Part shown: in pieces, positions 33,753-46,500 of the stretch
How the letters are laid out: the number at the start of each line of letters is the position of its first letter
How positions within the stretch are numbered: position 1 is the stretch's first letter
Assembly (NCBI RefSeq): GCF_964355755.1
Contig: NC_092671.1
Span: forward strand, 6,831,001 to 6,895,000
Length of the DNA stretch: 64,000 nucleotides
From: Antedon mediterranea
Lineage: Eukaryota > Echinodermata > Crinoidea > Comatulida > Antedonidae
Direction: 5' to 3'
The notes under the pieces: model-generated
Database searches by the model: none
Seen by the model: the letters and a program-made list of their open reading frames with translations, nothing else
Told to the model about the DNA's origin: nothing
Position numbers and translations under genes: made by a program

Positions 33753-35127
33753 GTGAGTTTTTGCTTCGCTAGCAGGAGAGGCCTAGCTAGGCCTAGGCCC
33801 TAGGCCCGAGTTTTCTGCTACTGTACTAGTCTACTACATACTAGTAGTACTAACTAGCACAACCACATGGCAGGCAGTCTCGAGTAGCCTTACTGCTGCC
33901 TCTTGTTTCTATAAGTAGAGGTAGTAGGCCTAGGCTAGGCAGTACACTACTAGCTAGGGCTAGACCACCACCAGGAGGGATGTATTTTTGTTTTATAATT
34001 TTGTTTGGCATCCTGATAAATTGGTTTAATTTGTTAGGATTTCAACTATCTATTCTGCAGAGAAAATTACCAAATAAATCTAAATATTGTTTTGAATGTT
34101 TACTGTACAGTATTTTAAAAATATTTTCTGCATCAAATGCAATAGGTTCAAATCAACATTTGCACAATTAACCATTTTATGCAGATATTTGACACAATTT
34201 TCTTCTTTTTTTTCAGGTATTAACATTGATTGAACAATAAGAGCAAGTGAAGTAGTGAGAAACACAAAATGTATCGTACAGTGGCAACAATCACAATTTA
34301 TTGAAACATTTCTTACTATTAAAATGACACTTTGTAATGGATATGACCGATCTTAGAAGACTATAGCTGCCGTAATTACTGCCACAATCAACACATTGAT
34401 ATTAGTAGACAAATTGACACAAAAAACAATACAGGAATTCAATAAGATATATTGTAACTGTATATAGGCCTATATATATTTTTTATTAACTCCTTTTGCA
34501 ATGTAATATTTACAGTAACATTATGAAGTGTAAGTAAAATTGAAGAATTTATTCTGTGTACTGTTGTAGTAGTATTTTTTATTTATTGAATGTTATGTTT
34601 ACAAAATAATATACTGTACAAATATTATTGCTTTATAAAAAAAATTATACAACATTTTACAAGCTGAACAGGAACATATTGGCCGAATGCAGCATCACAA
34701 ATATTTTTCTTGCAATATCCAATCATATACAGAGTCTATCATCAGTTGTCTTTATGAAGTACAAATGTGACCTCTGTTCCAGTCTTCATCAGCTCAACGT
34801 CTTTAAATAAAAATGTTTAAATAATGATGTATAAATAAGTTAAATATTTCACAAAATCTAAAGTTTTTAATTTCGGCAAAGTACGAAAACCTGGAATTTG
34901 GTATTTATAAATAGGTCTAGATCATGCACATTTAGTGCAAAATGTGGGCTAGTGAAATTGCTTGCTTTGACAAATAAGTACACTAACTTTCTATGGTAAA
35001 ACACATTACAACTAAGACTTAATAAAGAAAAAACAAATATTTGACTTACTACAGACAGTACAGAGTTACATGGTAAAGAACAGTAGTTTGTGTGGTAAAA
35101 TGGCTAAGCTGGCTTTTCCCCTCTGTC

Positions 35128-35200
35128 TACTTGTACAGTGCTGCTGGAGGAAGGTTCTCAACTTCAGGCTTGTAAGTTGTATTGTAACCATTTTCCCTGA
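35128..35200 (-). CDS. Possible terminal exon of a minus-strand gene
   Basis: Read on the minus strand, an acceptor tttttcag precedes a 23-codon stretch, GENGYNTTYKPEVENLPPAA followed by LYK and TAG. It looks protein-like for its length. A strong minus-strand donor (tcg/gtaagt) at about 35572 could end the preceding exon. The family is not recognised and no upstream coding exon was found. If real, the gene would be divergent from GAMT, which starts at 36148 on the plus strand. Confidence 0.3.
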
Positions 35201-36147
35201 AAAAATGTTTGTTTTATTTTTATCATAAAAACTAGTTAAACAAGATTCAACTGTAAATTATGTATATGGTACAGCAGGCTGGCTGTATTTTCGGATTGAT
35301 GGCCTAGCCTAGGCCAGTCTATGAAGAGTACAATGTATAGGGCCTAGCTGGGCATTTTCTGCAGAGACCCGATTGTCCCAGCAGCCTGCCTCCTCTACTA
35401 CTACTACTACTAGCCTAGGCCTAATGCATGTATTATTCTAGGCCTAGCCCTGAAAAAATCCCAGGCTAAGTTAATTAATTACCTTCCTGTTATTACAAAC
35501 GTCTGTCTAGTTTGCGTTATATATATAATTATTATATTTAAAATAACCGTCTAGGCCTACTTACCGACAAATTAACAGCTTAGCTTTACATACGATCAGG
35601 GGAAACCCCCAGTCGAGTCGCGTCGATCTCTGTGGGTGTTGTACACAACGTGCATCATCCATGTTTGTTAGATCAGATCCCAGCTGTGTCGATGCTCATT
35701 AACATATCATGCATATTTATGAGTTAGCTCTATCGGCCTAAATTTTGAGCTGACAAGTTGGGAAAATTGATTAACTTATTTTGCTTTTTTCTTAGCGAAA
35801 TTAATAATTTTTTTCGGATTTTTTTTCGGCGAAAGTGAACAACTTTATTATAGCTACAATATGGTCTATTCAAAATTTGATTTAATTGATCTTCATTTTT
35901 CATGTTTTGGGGGACAATACAACTTTAAGCAAACTTTTTATTCTGGAGGCCTCTTTTGGTTTATACCACCGCACACACACAACAAACACACGACACGCGA
36001 TAAAACCGGTAAGGTCGATCAAAGTACACAGCTAGGCCTAGCTTGACTAAATACAAAATACACAAAACAAACGTTGTAACTGTACTGTACTGCTACTACT
36101 ACTAGTAGGTAATTAACTCTGGGTTTAGCGAAGTTGAAGGTATTAAA

Positions 36148-39100
36148 ATGAGCTCAGTTGAAGAAGCAACAATATTTACGGATGGAGAAAATTGCAAGCC
36201 CGCATGGTCGGAAGCCATGGCATGCTTCAGTGGAAGCGGGAATACACACCTTGAAATCATGGGAAAACCTGTAATGGAGCGATGGGAAACAGATTTTATG
36301 CACAAACTAGCCGACATCGCTAGCTCTAAAGGTAAGCCTAAGAATTATTATTTGGATTTTTCATCTTGTTCTAGATCTAGGCCTGGCAGCCCTAATTAGT
36401 ATTGAAAACCAAATCGTAGTTTAGTAATAACTTAAAGAGTAGGCCAATGCCTAGCTAGCTTGTTTGGACACTGGCCAATTTGAACACGCATATGCCATAA
36501 TAAATTTATATTTATATACTGAAAACAATGTATACTCATTCTGCATAGGCCTATGCTAAATGTGTATGATTAATATTAAATTGTTTTTGAGGCCTCATTG
36601 TTTATATATGATGATCATGTTTAATACTTTAGTTAGAACAACAACATAATTTTAAGGTAAAAATCTCCTTCCATCTGTCCTGCCTGCAGCCTGCCTATAA
36701 TATTAATAATATGTACACAATGTCTTTTGCAGGTGGAAAGGTTCTTGAAATAGGGTTTGGACTTGCAATAGCAGCGACAAGAGTCGAAGAGCACTCGGTA
36801 GATGAACATGTGATCATTGAATGCAATGATGGCGTATTCAAAAACCTGGAAGAGTGGGCTAAAGGTCAACCAAACAAGATCACTCCTTTAAAGGGAATGT
36901 GGGAAGATGTTGCTCCAACCTTACCAGATGGCACATTTGATGGTAAATGACACGGTTCCAGTGTGGGATGAGGGAACAATTACTTATGCAGCTGGCGTGA
37001 CCTTAATATTTGTGAAATTCTGTTCTTTGTGCTGATAGAGTACTTTTTACCACTCTTTGGCACTGCTTTTTTTTATGACATTTTGTTTAGTGGTTCTGTT
37101 ACAGCTTCTACTACTACCCTCACCCTGCAAGAGCTGCTGGTTTTGTGATGTGTGTGAAATTGTGTATTAATAATTATGTAGGCCTACTGTTACTGCCTTC
37201 TAGCTGTTTACCACCCTTTAGCTGCTGGTTTTGTGGCGTGTGTGTGTCTGTTGTTTTACCACTCTGCTAGCTACCTAGTACCTAGCTACTGCTTAAATTG
37301 TGACTTGTGAAAAGGTACAGTAATGAGATATATGCTTGTTGGTTGAGACATGGAAACTTCATACCTAATTTATCAATATTATAATACAGTAGTATTGGTA
37401 AAATACCATATGGTTGAAACGTGTAGAATTATAATAAAATGATTATTAAATAATATCAATTGTAATTGACGGTAGTACTTACGAATTATATAAGTTAAAG
37501 ATTTGCATAGCTTATCTATAAGTATAGGCCTATTACATGGTTACACATTTCGATCACTTTCACCATTTGGCATATTAAAAACAATTTTTAAATATTTTGA
37601 AATTATAATAAAATACCAGTGATAGGCCTACTGGTGAATGCCCAGCAGAAGGGATAAGATAATTATTTGTGATCACAATTATCATGATGAAGATGATGTG
37701 ACCAAAGCTGTACCCGAGGTTTAGAATTTTTTAGAGAAACGTAGACTATTAATGTCGATTATTATTACACGAGTCTTCTTTACAATTATGAAAAATAAGA
37801 TCTGAAATAATATGAATGTAGATAGGCCTACGGCGCGTAGAAAGTTCTATAGCAAAATGTTTGATATACTGAAAACTTGCAACCTAATAAATGAGTCATC
37901 CATCATGAGTCACCTGCCTTTTTTAATGGGCCTAACTGTAAAGGTTGAAAGTATTGAGTAGAAAGAAGAATTAGTTTGTGAAACTAAAAGACCTTTGTTG
38001 ATGATTTTTCCAAGAGAGTTGTTACGAGGTACCTATCTGGTGTTGTTAATTTAAATGTGTGTAAACTGTACTACTTGTTCTTTTGCATGCTGCTAGTTGG
38101 GAAAAGTGTTTGATTCGTGAGATTCCATTCTTTTTAATGACTCAAAGTCGATGTTCATAATTTTCTTTGTTGTATATTTTTTATAGGTGTACATACATAT
38201 TTACATAATAGCTTATTTTACGCCATATAATCCGGCCTTTTCCTTAAGCTTGGTTCCCACTAGCGACGCAACGTAACGCAATCTACGCAACGTAAGAAAA
38301 TGCCCTTCCGATAATTGTGTTTTTCCCCGCTTGCGTGAAATCAAACCTGTGATGTTTGCAGCACTGTTGCGTCGTTGGTTCCCACGCAATTATTACGCAA
38401 TACAGCACTTTGCGTCAATACGTCGAAGCTTTGCGTAACGTTGCGTCGCTAGTGGGAACCACGCTTTAGCAATACGCTTATGAAATCATATTTTTTGTTG
38501 TATTAAGGTATACTGTATGATACATATCCGTTATCAGAGGAAACGTGGCATACACATCAATTCATGTTTATCAAACAACATGCCTTTCGACTTCTAAAGC
38601 CAGGCGGCGTTCTAGCATTCTGCAATTTAACATCATGGGGTGAGCTTTTAAAGACAAAATACACCAATGATGAAAAAATGTTTGAGGTGAGAGAAACTAT
38701 TTCCCTTTCAAACCTTCTAAATAATTTCGTTAACTTACCAAAAAGGGAGCAAACTCAACTTTAGATATTAACCGATTGGTCGCAATATGCTTCGTCAAGA
38801 AATTTGTATTGCAAATGCATTGGATCTAGTTCAGTCGTCATATATACGATATGAGACGTCATTTATTGTGCGTTTAAATTGTCGCCGCCCAATTTTGTCG
38901 ATTCTAAAGCCTGTTTTCCTGTCGACGTTATTCGATGCTATCGTTAACAATAATCGGCAATCTTCTACGTAAACATTGAAATGTTAACGATTTACAGGAA
39001 AAGGTACTCGCTATCGTTATCATTTCAACTTGATCGTTTTCAAACGATCGTCGTTGAACTGTAAACGATCAACGACGATAGCGTCGAATAACGTCGACAG

Positions 39101-39443
39101 GAAAACAGGCTTAACTAACACTGTTAGCACCTTTCAATATACGCATTTCAACCACTTTTTGGGTTGTCGTCGTTATTATGGTTGTGAAAATCTATTGTAG
39201 TGGACGACGACTTGGGATAAATGACGTAATGCATAATTTACATAAATCCTATCGTCACAAAACTCCCGGTCGATCATTTTATTGTCATCCTTTTTATTTC
39301 AGGAAACTCAACTACCGCATCTTCTAGAAGCAGGGTTTAAGAAAGACAATATCAGCACCGAACTTGTTCCTATGCAGCCGCCACCAGAATGCCGCTACTA
39401 TGCTCACAAGTTTATGATAGCGCCTACAGTTATTAAAGCCTAA
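36148..39443 (+). CDS. GAMT: Guanidinoacetate N-methyltransferase
   Basis: Four exons: 36148-36331, 36733-36942, 38508-38686 and 39303-39443. All have GT-AG boundaries and continuous phase (1, 1, 0), giving 237 residues, about the vertebrate length (236). The enzyme transfers a methyl group from S-adenosylmethionine to guanidinoacetate to make creatine, in the cytosol. Signatures: [13 protein letters not shown] near the N-terminus; SAM-binding motif [16 protein letters not shown] (exon 2); [18 protein letters not shown] with the Asp of the guanidinoacetate pocket (exon 3); [20 protein letters not shown]; and [13 protein letters not shown] at the end (exon 4). No stop or frame break was seen. 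AATAAA signals follow at 39744 and 39877. Introns 2 and 3 contain MITEs. The assignment rests on family-wide motifs along the whole length. Confidence 0.95.
38248..38464. repeat. MITE family M1, copy 2 (GAMT intron 2)
   Basis: gcttggttcccactagcgac at the left pairs with gtcgctagtgggaaccacgc at the right. TTAA precedes the left end. It ends only about 40 bp before the exon 3 acceptor. Confidence 0.85.
38906..39113. repeat. Inverted-repeat element in GAMT intron 3
   Basis: aaagcctgttttcctgtcga and gttattcgatgctatcgt at the left are matched in reverse by acgatagcgtcgaataac and gtcgacaggaaaacaggctt at the right, about 208 bp in all. A single MITE-like copy; no second copy was noticed in the window. 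Confidence 0.75.
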
Positions 39444-39981
39444 AGTCGCCTACAGATATTCAATAGATATGCTGAAATATTGTATTCTTTAAGAAACTAA
39501 TTGGAGGCTTGTAGCAATTGCTTTCAACCATTAACTTGGTGGACACGACGCAACGAGTAACGTACGCACAGTGCAATTCAGTGACCACATCACAAGCGAC
39601 AGTTTATGATGATCGTACGATGCGCTTACGTACGTTCTTGCGTTGCGTTCAGCAATGATTTGACATCCATTGATCCGTACGAGTTTTCTCATAAGGAACA
39701 TTGTTTAATATCTTGCAAAACAAATTGTTCAAATTTTTTGTTGAATAAAATTATAAAGTACAGGTTGTATAAAAGAACATACTCACACACATTTCATTTT
39801 TTTAAAAGGATGTCTTTTTTAGTAATTGATTTTATCTAAATATCAATCGGAAATAGTATAATTGAATTCGTTATTAAATAAAGGAACAGGTTTATTCAAA
39901 GCAGATTGAATGTTTGTATGTCTTGTATACAGAACACGCTTGTTTCTATACTGTACATTGTAAGTAGTAGACGGTGATTAA

Positions 39982-40158
39982 GCTTGGTTCCCACTAGAAC
40001 GTAACGCAAGGACGTAAACGCAACGCAAACGTTTTAACCAATGACAAGCGAAGTTATAGACACTTAGCAATCACAAGCGAATAAGCCATCGCTTGTGATT
40101 GGTCAATTCATTTGCGTTGCGTTACGTCCTTGTGTTGCGTCGCTAGTGGGAAACACGC
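39982..40158. repeat. MITE family M1, copy 3
   Basis: 177 bp, gcttggttcccactagaacg to cgtcgctagtgggaaacacgc, TTAA at 39978-39981. The interior holds aatcacaagcgaataagcc and gcttgtgattggtcaatt, themselves an inverted pair. Confidence 0.88.
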
Positions 40159-40224
40159 TTTAACTTACTTCACTACTGAGCGTAAGTAAAGTACTTTACT
40201 TGCGCTTAGTGGACGATTACTAAT

Positions 40225-40409
40225 GCTTGGTTCCCACTAGAACGTAACGCAAGGACGTAAACGCAACGCAAGAGTTTTAACCAATGACAAGCGAAGTTAT
40301 AGACAGCAGTTAGCAATCACAAGCGAATAAGCCATCGCTTGTGATTGGTCAATTCACTTGCGTTGCGTTACGTCCTTGTGTTGCAATGCGTCGCTAGTGG
40401 GAACCACGC
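40225..40409. repeat. MITE family M1, copy 4
   Basis: 185 bp, nearly identical to copy 3 and in the same orientation 67 bp downstream. TTAA follows the right end. Confidence 0.88.
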
Positions 40410-40433
40410 TTAAGATAAAAGTTTCAACCACAT

Positions 40434-40580
40434 TAAAGCCAATTTACACAGACGACGAGCGGTAACAATAAGCGGAAAACCGCATATGTTGTCCCCGGTA
40501 GAATCTGTATCTACAGTATCCTGAGAGGAAACCTCCTGTCCGCTTCGCGTTGTGTGTAAATGGTCATAAGGAATAACAAA
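40434..40580. repeat. MITE family M3, partial copy
   Basis: aaagccaatttacacagacg, then tctacagtatcctgag and gtgtaaatggtcataagg. It aligns with the fuller copy at 54510-54675. Confidence 0.7.
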
Positions 40581-41877
40581 GATTCTATAATTTTGTTACC
40601 GTAGGCCTACCACTTGTCTCTGTAAATCTGTCTTTATTCGGCAAATGGCAATTCGGTTAAGGCAGATTTATAATAAACATTTTTTAAATCGGGCGTGGAT
40701 CCATCTGGATTATGACAAATATCACATAAACCTGTCCCTTGACAGAGTATGATCATGATTAAAGATTAAAGGAAACGAAGTCATTGTATGCTTATATAAA
40801 TTCTATTAATTAGTGTTCAGGGGGGGTTTTTAGCTGGGCGTTAACGAAGAAGGCGTTTATTGTTTTGGTGTAATGGTATATGGGCCCTATAATCAACCAA
40901 ATAAATACCCCTAGATAAATATGCAATTCCAACACAATTAATATCGAGAAGTGATAAAATACAGTAAAAAATGCTTGGTAAATTGTAGGTTATATCAATC
41001 TGAATTCTACTACAAACAGAATGTGTTGTAATATATTGTGTATGCATGTGACGGGGCGTTTATTCGAGTAAATAAAAAAAGACACCGAGGCGTTTATTCG
41101 AGGGGGCGTTTATTCAAAATGATGTTCTACATTGGATAAAAATTAGAAAATACTGTAGTAAGCAATATTTGTTAACAAATATTTCTTACTACCCGTGAAC
41201 AAAGATATAATGACTAAAATAGGTTTACTTTTAATAATTGTATCCGGGTGGTCGAACGGACCAGCAGAGAGTTGTTTCAAGTCGCGATTGAACATTTTAA
41301 TTCACCAGTTGTCCTTTTTAACTTTTGTGTGACGACACGGTTGTGTGTATTTCCCTTCTTATCGAGGATGCCCCTGACTTCGATTCGGTTGTCGAGATGT
41401 ATTTTGTCATGATCTTTTCGGAATTTAATTTCAGTTTCAGAACTTTGAGGTCGTTACGTCCAAAAGTTCATTTTCAGACTGGCAATTCTTTAATTCTCTT
41501 CACACAGCATGCATGGTGTTGCAGGGTGTCCGTGAAACGGAGAATTGGACTTTTAATTTTTCTCCGGTCGTGAGTGTGCTTTTATAAAGGTTAATTGAAC
41601 GATATATGGCGTTGCATGAGTGAAAGTCTGACATACATTTCCGATAAATTTCCGTAAGGACTAAATCCTGAATCTGCCCGAGGACGATTGATAATACATT
41701 TACAATGCGATACTTAAGCCTCTGAGTTACGTATGTCTTCTTCCTCTCTTTCGCTTTCTTTATTCGTTTTCCTTTTCTCTCTGATTAATTTGAGTTGAGT
41801 CAAGTAAAAAAAGCTTAATTGCCTGTTCTTTTGTTTATTAGTTTGACTGTTAAAAAGTGAAATAATATCTTCACATT

Positions 41878-42973
41878 CAGTGGCGGATCTAGGGGGGGGG
41901 GGGGGGGTGAATAGGGTGGCTAGCCACCCCCCTTAATTCTCAAAAAAAAAAAAAAAAAAGATGCAACCTAATCGCGATTGACCGTCGCTAGACGTGGATT
42001 AATCTTTTAATTAAGAAGAGTAGGCCTAGCTAGGCCCTACTAGAGCTAGGGTTAGCATTAATAGTTGTGTGTAAATAGGCCTACACAGTGAAAGAGCTAA
42101 GAGTTCAATTACTATTATGAATTCAAGAGTTTAAAAAGAAAACACGATTTACAATCTTCGGAAAATACCCATTTTCAAAACACACGCACTCCTAAAACTA
42201 CCAGCGTCACGTTGTCAAGCTCGCTCCTCGTGTGAATGCTGACGTCATCACTCTCCAAAATACACCATTTTCCATTGCAGTTAATTTCCGCCGCCCTGGT
42301 CCGTGTGTGCACAAGCGTTAGCGTGGTATATTTACACCCCTGAGTGGAGTGTAATATCGGGAACTTTTTTCTCGCGCATGAAAGTTTTTTGTATAATATT
42401 ATGGTATGCAGTATAAACGATAAAAATAAACGAGAAACATGGTGTTCTTTTATTATTTTATAGGCATAAAATAAACATGAAATGTCTTGTATGTACACGG
42501 GACGGCCGAAAAAAGTATGTTATGTTATGTGGCGTATTTGGCGTTTTTTGATTTGTGTTATAGACACGGCGATTACTGCAATCATTGTATACCAAATTAC
42601 ATTGAGTTATTCACCCGGCTGTAGGGTATATATCTCTGAGGTTAACAGACCACCAAAACACGGTACACAACACATGCACTCTTTTGTTTGAAGGTTTTTC
42701 GATCAAAGTTTATTATTAGTTCGTCGAAAAAGATCCGTACAGTATTTAGGAAGGATGTATTTAAATTTACATTATGTAATATTTGTTATTAAGTGTGATG
42801 GAAACAGTTTCTCTAGCCTATTAAACAGTGTGTAAGCATCTATTTTTTCAAAATTTTTTGGAGCCTCGGGAGGGGGACACCCCCTCCCAAAACCCTCCCC
42901 CGCTCGGTGCTACGCACCTCGTTTCCCACTTTCGTGGCCACCCCCCCCTCGTCAGATCCTAGATCCGCCACTG
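41878..42973. mobile_element. hAT-like non-autonomous element (1.1 kb)
   Basis: The ends are cagtggcggatctaggggg and, at the right, agatcctagatccgccactg, inverted. acatt flanks both sides (41873-41877 and 42974-42978), a 5-bp target duplication. CAGTGGCGGATC-type ends are common on hAT elements, some groups of which make 5-bp rather than 8-bp duplications. Inner subterminal runs (gggg.../...cccc) also pair. No transposase frame. Confidence 0.75.
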
Positions 42974-43448
42974 ACATTAGGCATACTCTCGTAAATAAAT
43001 ACCGGTACACAGTTAGCTCATAGCTGCGTAAAGAAATAAAAGATTTCTAGCGCCCTCTAATGTTGTTTTGAAACCGGTCTTCCAATGCAAAGTGTACGTA
43101 CTTAACTTACAAACAATGCTTTGTTGCTTGTTTGATGCATTCCACTCACCTCTATACAATTAAAGAATACTATTATATACTAAACGATTAATATTTCGAT
43201 AAACATAATAAATATATTGCATTTTAAAACTCATCTTTTGTTTTTATTTCATCACCCGGAAACGTAACCGGGCGTTCACGTTTACACACAAGATTTTTTA
43301 CACCTCGAAAATGCCGGATGATTAATCTTCTTGGTGTGTGACGTAATACATTGAACAACAACACAACAAGGAAGGAACGAAAGTGTTTCTATATTGACGT
43401 TATTTTCTTCTTAATTGCTGGTTTCCAGCAACAGTTTGATGTACTAAG

Positions 43449-43512
43449 ATGTTGCCTAAAATAGTCAGCCAAATTTTGTTAATTTTCACAACGCTGTGTA
43501 TTGTCAAAATTA
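43449..43512 (+). CDS. ADAM10: ADAM10 exon 1: signal peptide
   Basis: [20 protein letters not shown] is a short basic start with a hydrophobic core, followed by a gtaagt donor at 43513. The remaining single base joins exon 2 in frame to give [17 protein letters not shown], matching the start of ADAM10 prodomains. Confidence 0.75.
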
Positions 43513-46500
43513 GTAAGTAAACGGTTAAAATATACAAGTGAGCTAGCGTAGGCCATCTGTTTTTTAGTCAGCTGTAAATTTGGTTCAGCGAATCTACTGT
43601 CATCTGACAAACCCAGTGTGTCCGATTGTGTAGCCTAGGCCTAGCCGTTAGGAGAAATCAGCAATATATATTGATATAGTGCCTTAATCAAATCTTTGGT
43701 ATTGGTTGTGTAATAATAGTGAGCCTCTTTACTTTATACTCAATAAATAAAGTGTAGACTAGGCCTAGAGGCTATCATTTGTATATTTTTTATTCATTAA
43801 AATAAATAACTTTTTTACTTGCTTGGCCTACTGTTTTTTTTAATTCTTTTTTTTAAATGTTAAACTTTTTTTTTTAATGCTAAATTTAAGTAACCTATAC
43901 TACACAATTTGGCCTAGTTACAAATGTACTGTACTGTGTAAGCCTAGGCCCCTATAGGCTATGCCTACTGTGTGTGGAAATAGAAGTAGGCCTACTGTAA
44001 TTTTGCCTACAATACAATTAGGCCGCTGGAAATACATTACATGGTTCTCGTCAGCAAAAAATTGGTGAGGGATTTTTGTCAACGTTCATCTTTCATCACA
44101 GTATTTTAATTAAGTGAAATAAATCTTGAATGCAATAATGCCGTGTAGGCAGAGAGGTAGCTAGGCACGACGATTGATCGCGAAATGTATGAGAGCAGCA
44201 GACCAAAAAAACCGCGGTAGACCTCGTTCTGATGCAAGGTATGGATATCGCGTGTGAATATGACAAACACACGCTCACCGCCCGGACTAGAATACTTGGT
44301 TTCATAATGAGGCTCAAAATACGGATTGAAGGCGGTCCGCGACGATTAATATAACACACTTTATGTTGCGAAATCGTGCAATCACATACACAATGGTTTG
44401 AGCTTTCACGATCGACGGGAGGTTAGTCAAGATTTGTACTTTTCCCATATTTACCCCTGTTTTTTCTTAACAAATACACAAAGATGAAAGATGAACTTTT
44501 TGGGTGCGGGGCCTAAAATCGCAAGCGGGCGCTGACGAGAACCATGTACAGTAATGTATTTCCAGCGGCCTTATGGGAAAACACACATTATTATGGATAA
44601 ATCAACTACTGTACCCACACCATAAAAAATTCTGTTTTCGTATCCCGAAAAATCATTTAAATTATGTATATCTATCTTTGTAATGTCAGTAGTATTAGTG
44701 ATTTTATGTATATCTAGTATGTGATTTTAAATTACAGTATATCATTTTTATTTCTATAAAAAGGAGCTGCAAGGTTAAACCAGTTTATTAGTCACTTTGA
44801 AACTTTGGATTATAGCAGATCAGAGCTGAGCAAAAAGCATGAGCGAGCAAGACGATCAGTCAATCATCCCAACCTCTTCTTGGAATTTCATGCTCATGAC
44901 AAGTAAGACAAATATAGTTTCTTGGCAATTACAGTACATAATATTTTTAAAAGTCAGAGTGGCAATGTTTGCTTCCCTATCACAACCACTTTAAAGGGTA
45001 CGGTAACTCCGGGTATAAAGTTTCTTATGTTTCTTTGCTACAACATTGATACAGTAATAACCCTACTTATTTTTCGTCAGCAATGTACAATAATTAGTTA
45101 TCATTCAAGTATTAACTTTCAATTATAATCAAACTTTACTAATATTGTACAGTTTGTCAGATAAATGATATTCCAATACAGGACGGTCGCTGGTCGATCC
45201 TACTCGCGTTTTAGAACCAGACTATTCTATAATGTATAATTTGCATAATTTAGGAATTGTTGAATGTGTACAGTATGTGTATTTCTAAACTGTGTAGTGG
45301 ATTGTAAACCTTTCTATGCAAACAACAAGGTACTACAACAGTACTTAAACAAGGCCATATACATGGCTGCAGTCGCGTGTTCAAGTTAGTGTTTACCGAC
45401 CGACATAGTGAGCTGTAGAGGCGCGTTGCACGCGACTAAAAATGTAATGTGATGCTTCAAACATCACTAATGACAATTTAGAAATCATTGATTACTTAAT
45501 TAGTAGAAATAAGTTGAGCAATTTACTTATGTATCCATCACCAGAAGGATTAGTTACAATTACTGCAGTTTATAATTGTTCTGTTTTGAATGTTAATTCA
45601 TTTTTACCCTCGACACATCGAATCAATATCACAATATATTTCTTATATTAATCTCATACTATAAGTACAGTACTACTCTTACCAGGGAGTTGTAGTTAAA
45701 TAAATACATTAGCAACTCCTGCTCTTACTTTGACACAATCATCGTGAGGTGGTTTCCCGACTAGTCATCCATTCATAGAAGTACTGATGTCGTAGCCTAC
45801 CTGTACGGTGACCATAGAATGTGACCTGAGGCATGACTAACTACGACTTTTAGTTGATAGAAGATTGAAAAAATTGTTAAGAAGAGTTGTACTGTATGTG
45901 GATGTTTAATGAAATTATGTCAAAAATGTTTACACACTAGGCATATAAATAGTAATGTTTGCTAGTAAAAATAATTTTGAGTTAATATGAATAAGATATA
46001 AGGAAGAAAAGCAAAGAGACTATGGAGCGGCTATTCCTGAATATACAATACTAAGTATCGTAGATTTAAATTATAAATTTTAGGCGATCTTGTCAAAGGT
46101 CAAGCGCCATATAGCCTGCCACGTTTCGATATTCAATATTGAACTTGACCTGACGTGGTTCCATGGTATCTTTATATGAAAATGGTAGAGTGGATAGAAA
46201 ATAATTAATTAAAAATTTACCTTAAAATGGTTTTGAACTGAACCGGTGGATGTCTTGTTGTTGTATGGTTTTAGTTTAAAATACTCTATGTTCGATATTA
46301 GTGCGTGTGCGTAATAGAATGAAATGCTTGCGTACGATGTGCGTGATGCAGAGTTGTACAATAGTGTATGCTTATAAGTGTATCGTACATAGTAGTAGAA
46401 GATCGAAAATATAACATAGGTATATAATATGGTAGAATATGAAAAAGTAGTATAGAATGTAGAAAAAGGAAATGTTTGTTAATAAAAAGAATAGATTTTG

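Larger units (their letters stand above)
33318..35934. mobile_element. Possible 2.6-kb element bounded by about 250-bp imperfect inverted repeats
   Basis: Left end 33321-33580 reads tttgttaaagatgtattgtc, then gttattcacttt, then gttagctcataaatattcat. Right end 35680-35934 read in reverse gives tttgcttaaagttgtattgt, gttgttcacttt and gctaactcataaatatgcat. The matching order of three landmarks supports homologous inverted ends. The interior has no transposase, so it may be a non-autonomous transposon or two independent insertions of one dispersed repeat. Confidence 0.4.
39444..43448. other. Intergenic DNA between GAMT and ADAM10
   Basis: 4 kb with MITEs (39982-40158, 40225-40409, 40434-40580), degenerate cgtttattcgag words at 41050-41120 and a hAT-like element (41878-42973). 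The short open frames here have no recognisable similarity. The region just upstream of 43449 should hold the ADAM10 promoter; no clear TATA box was identified. Confidence 0.5.
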
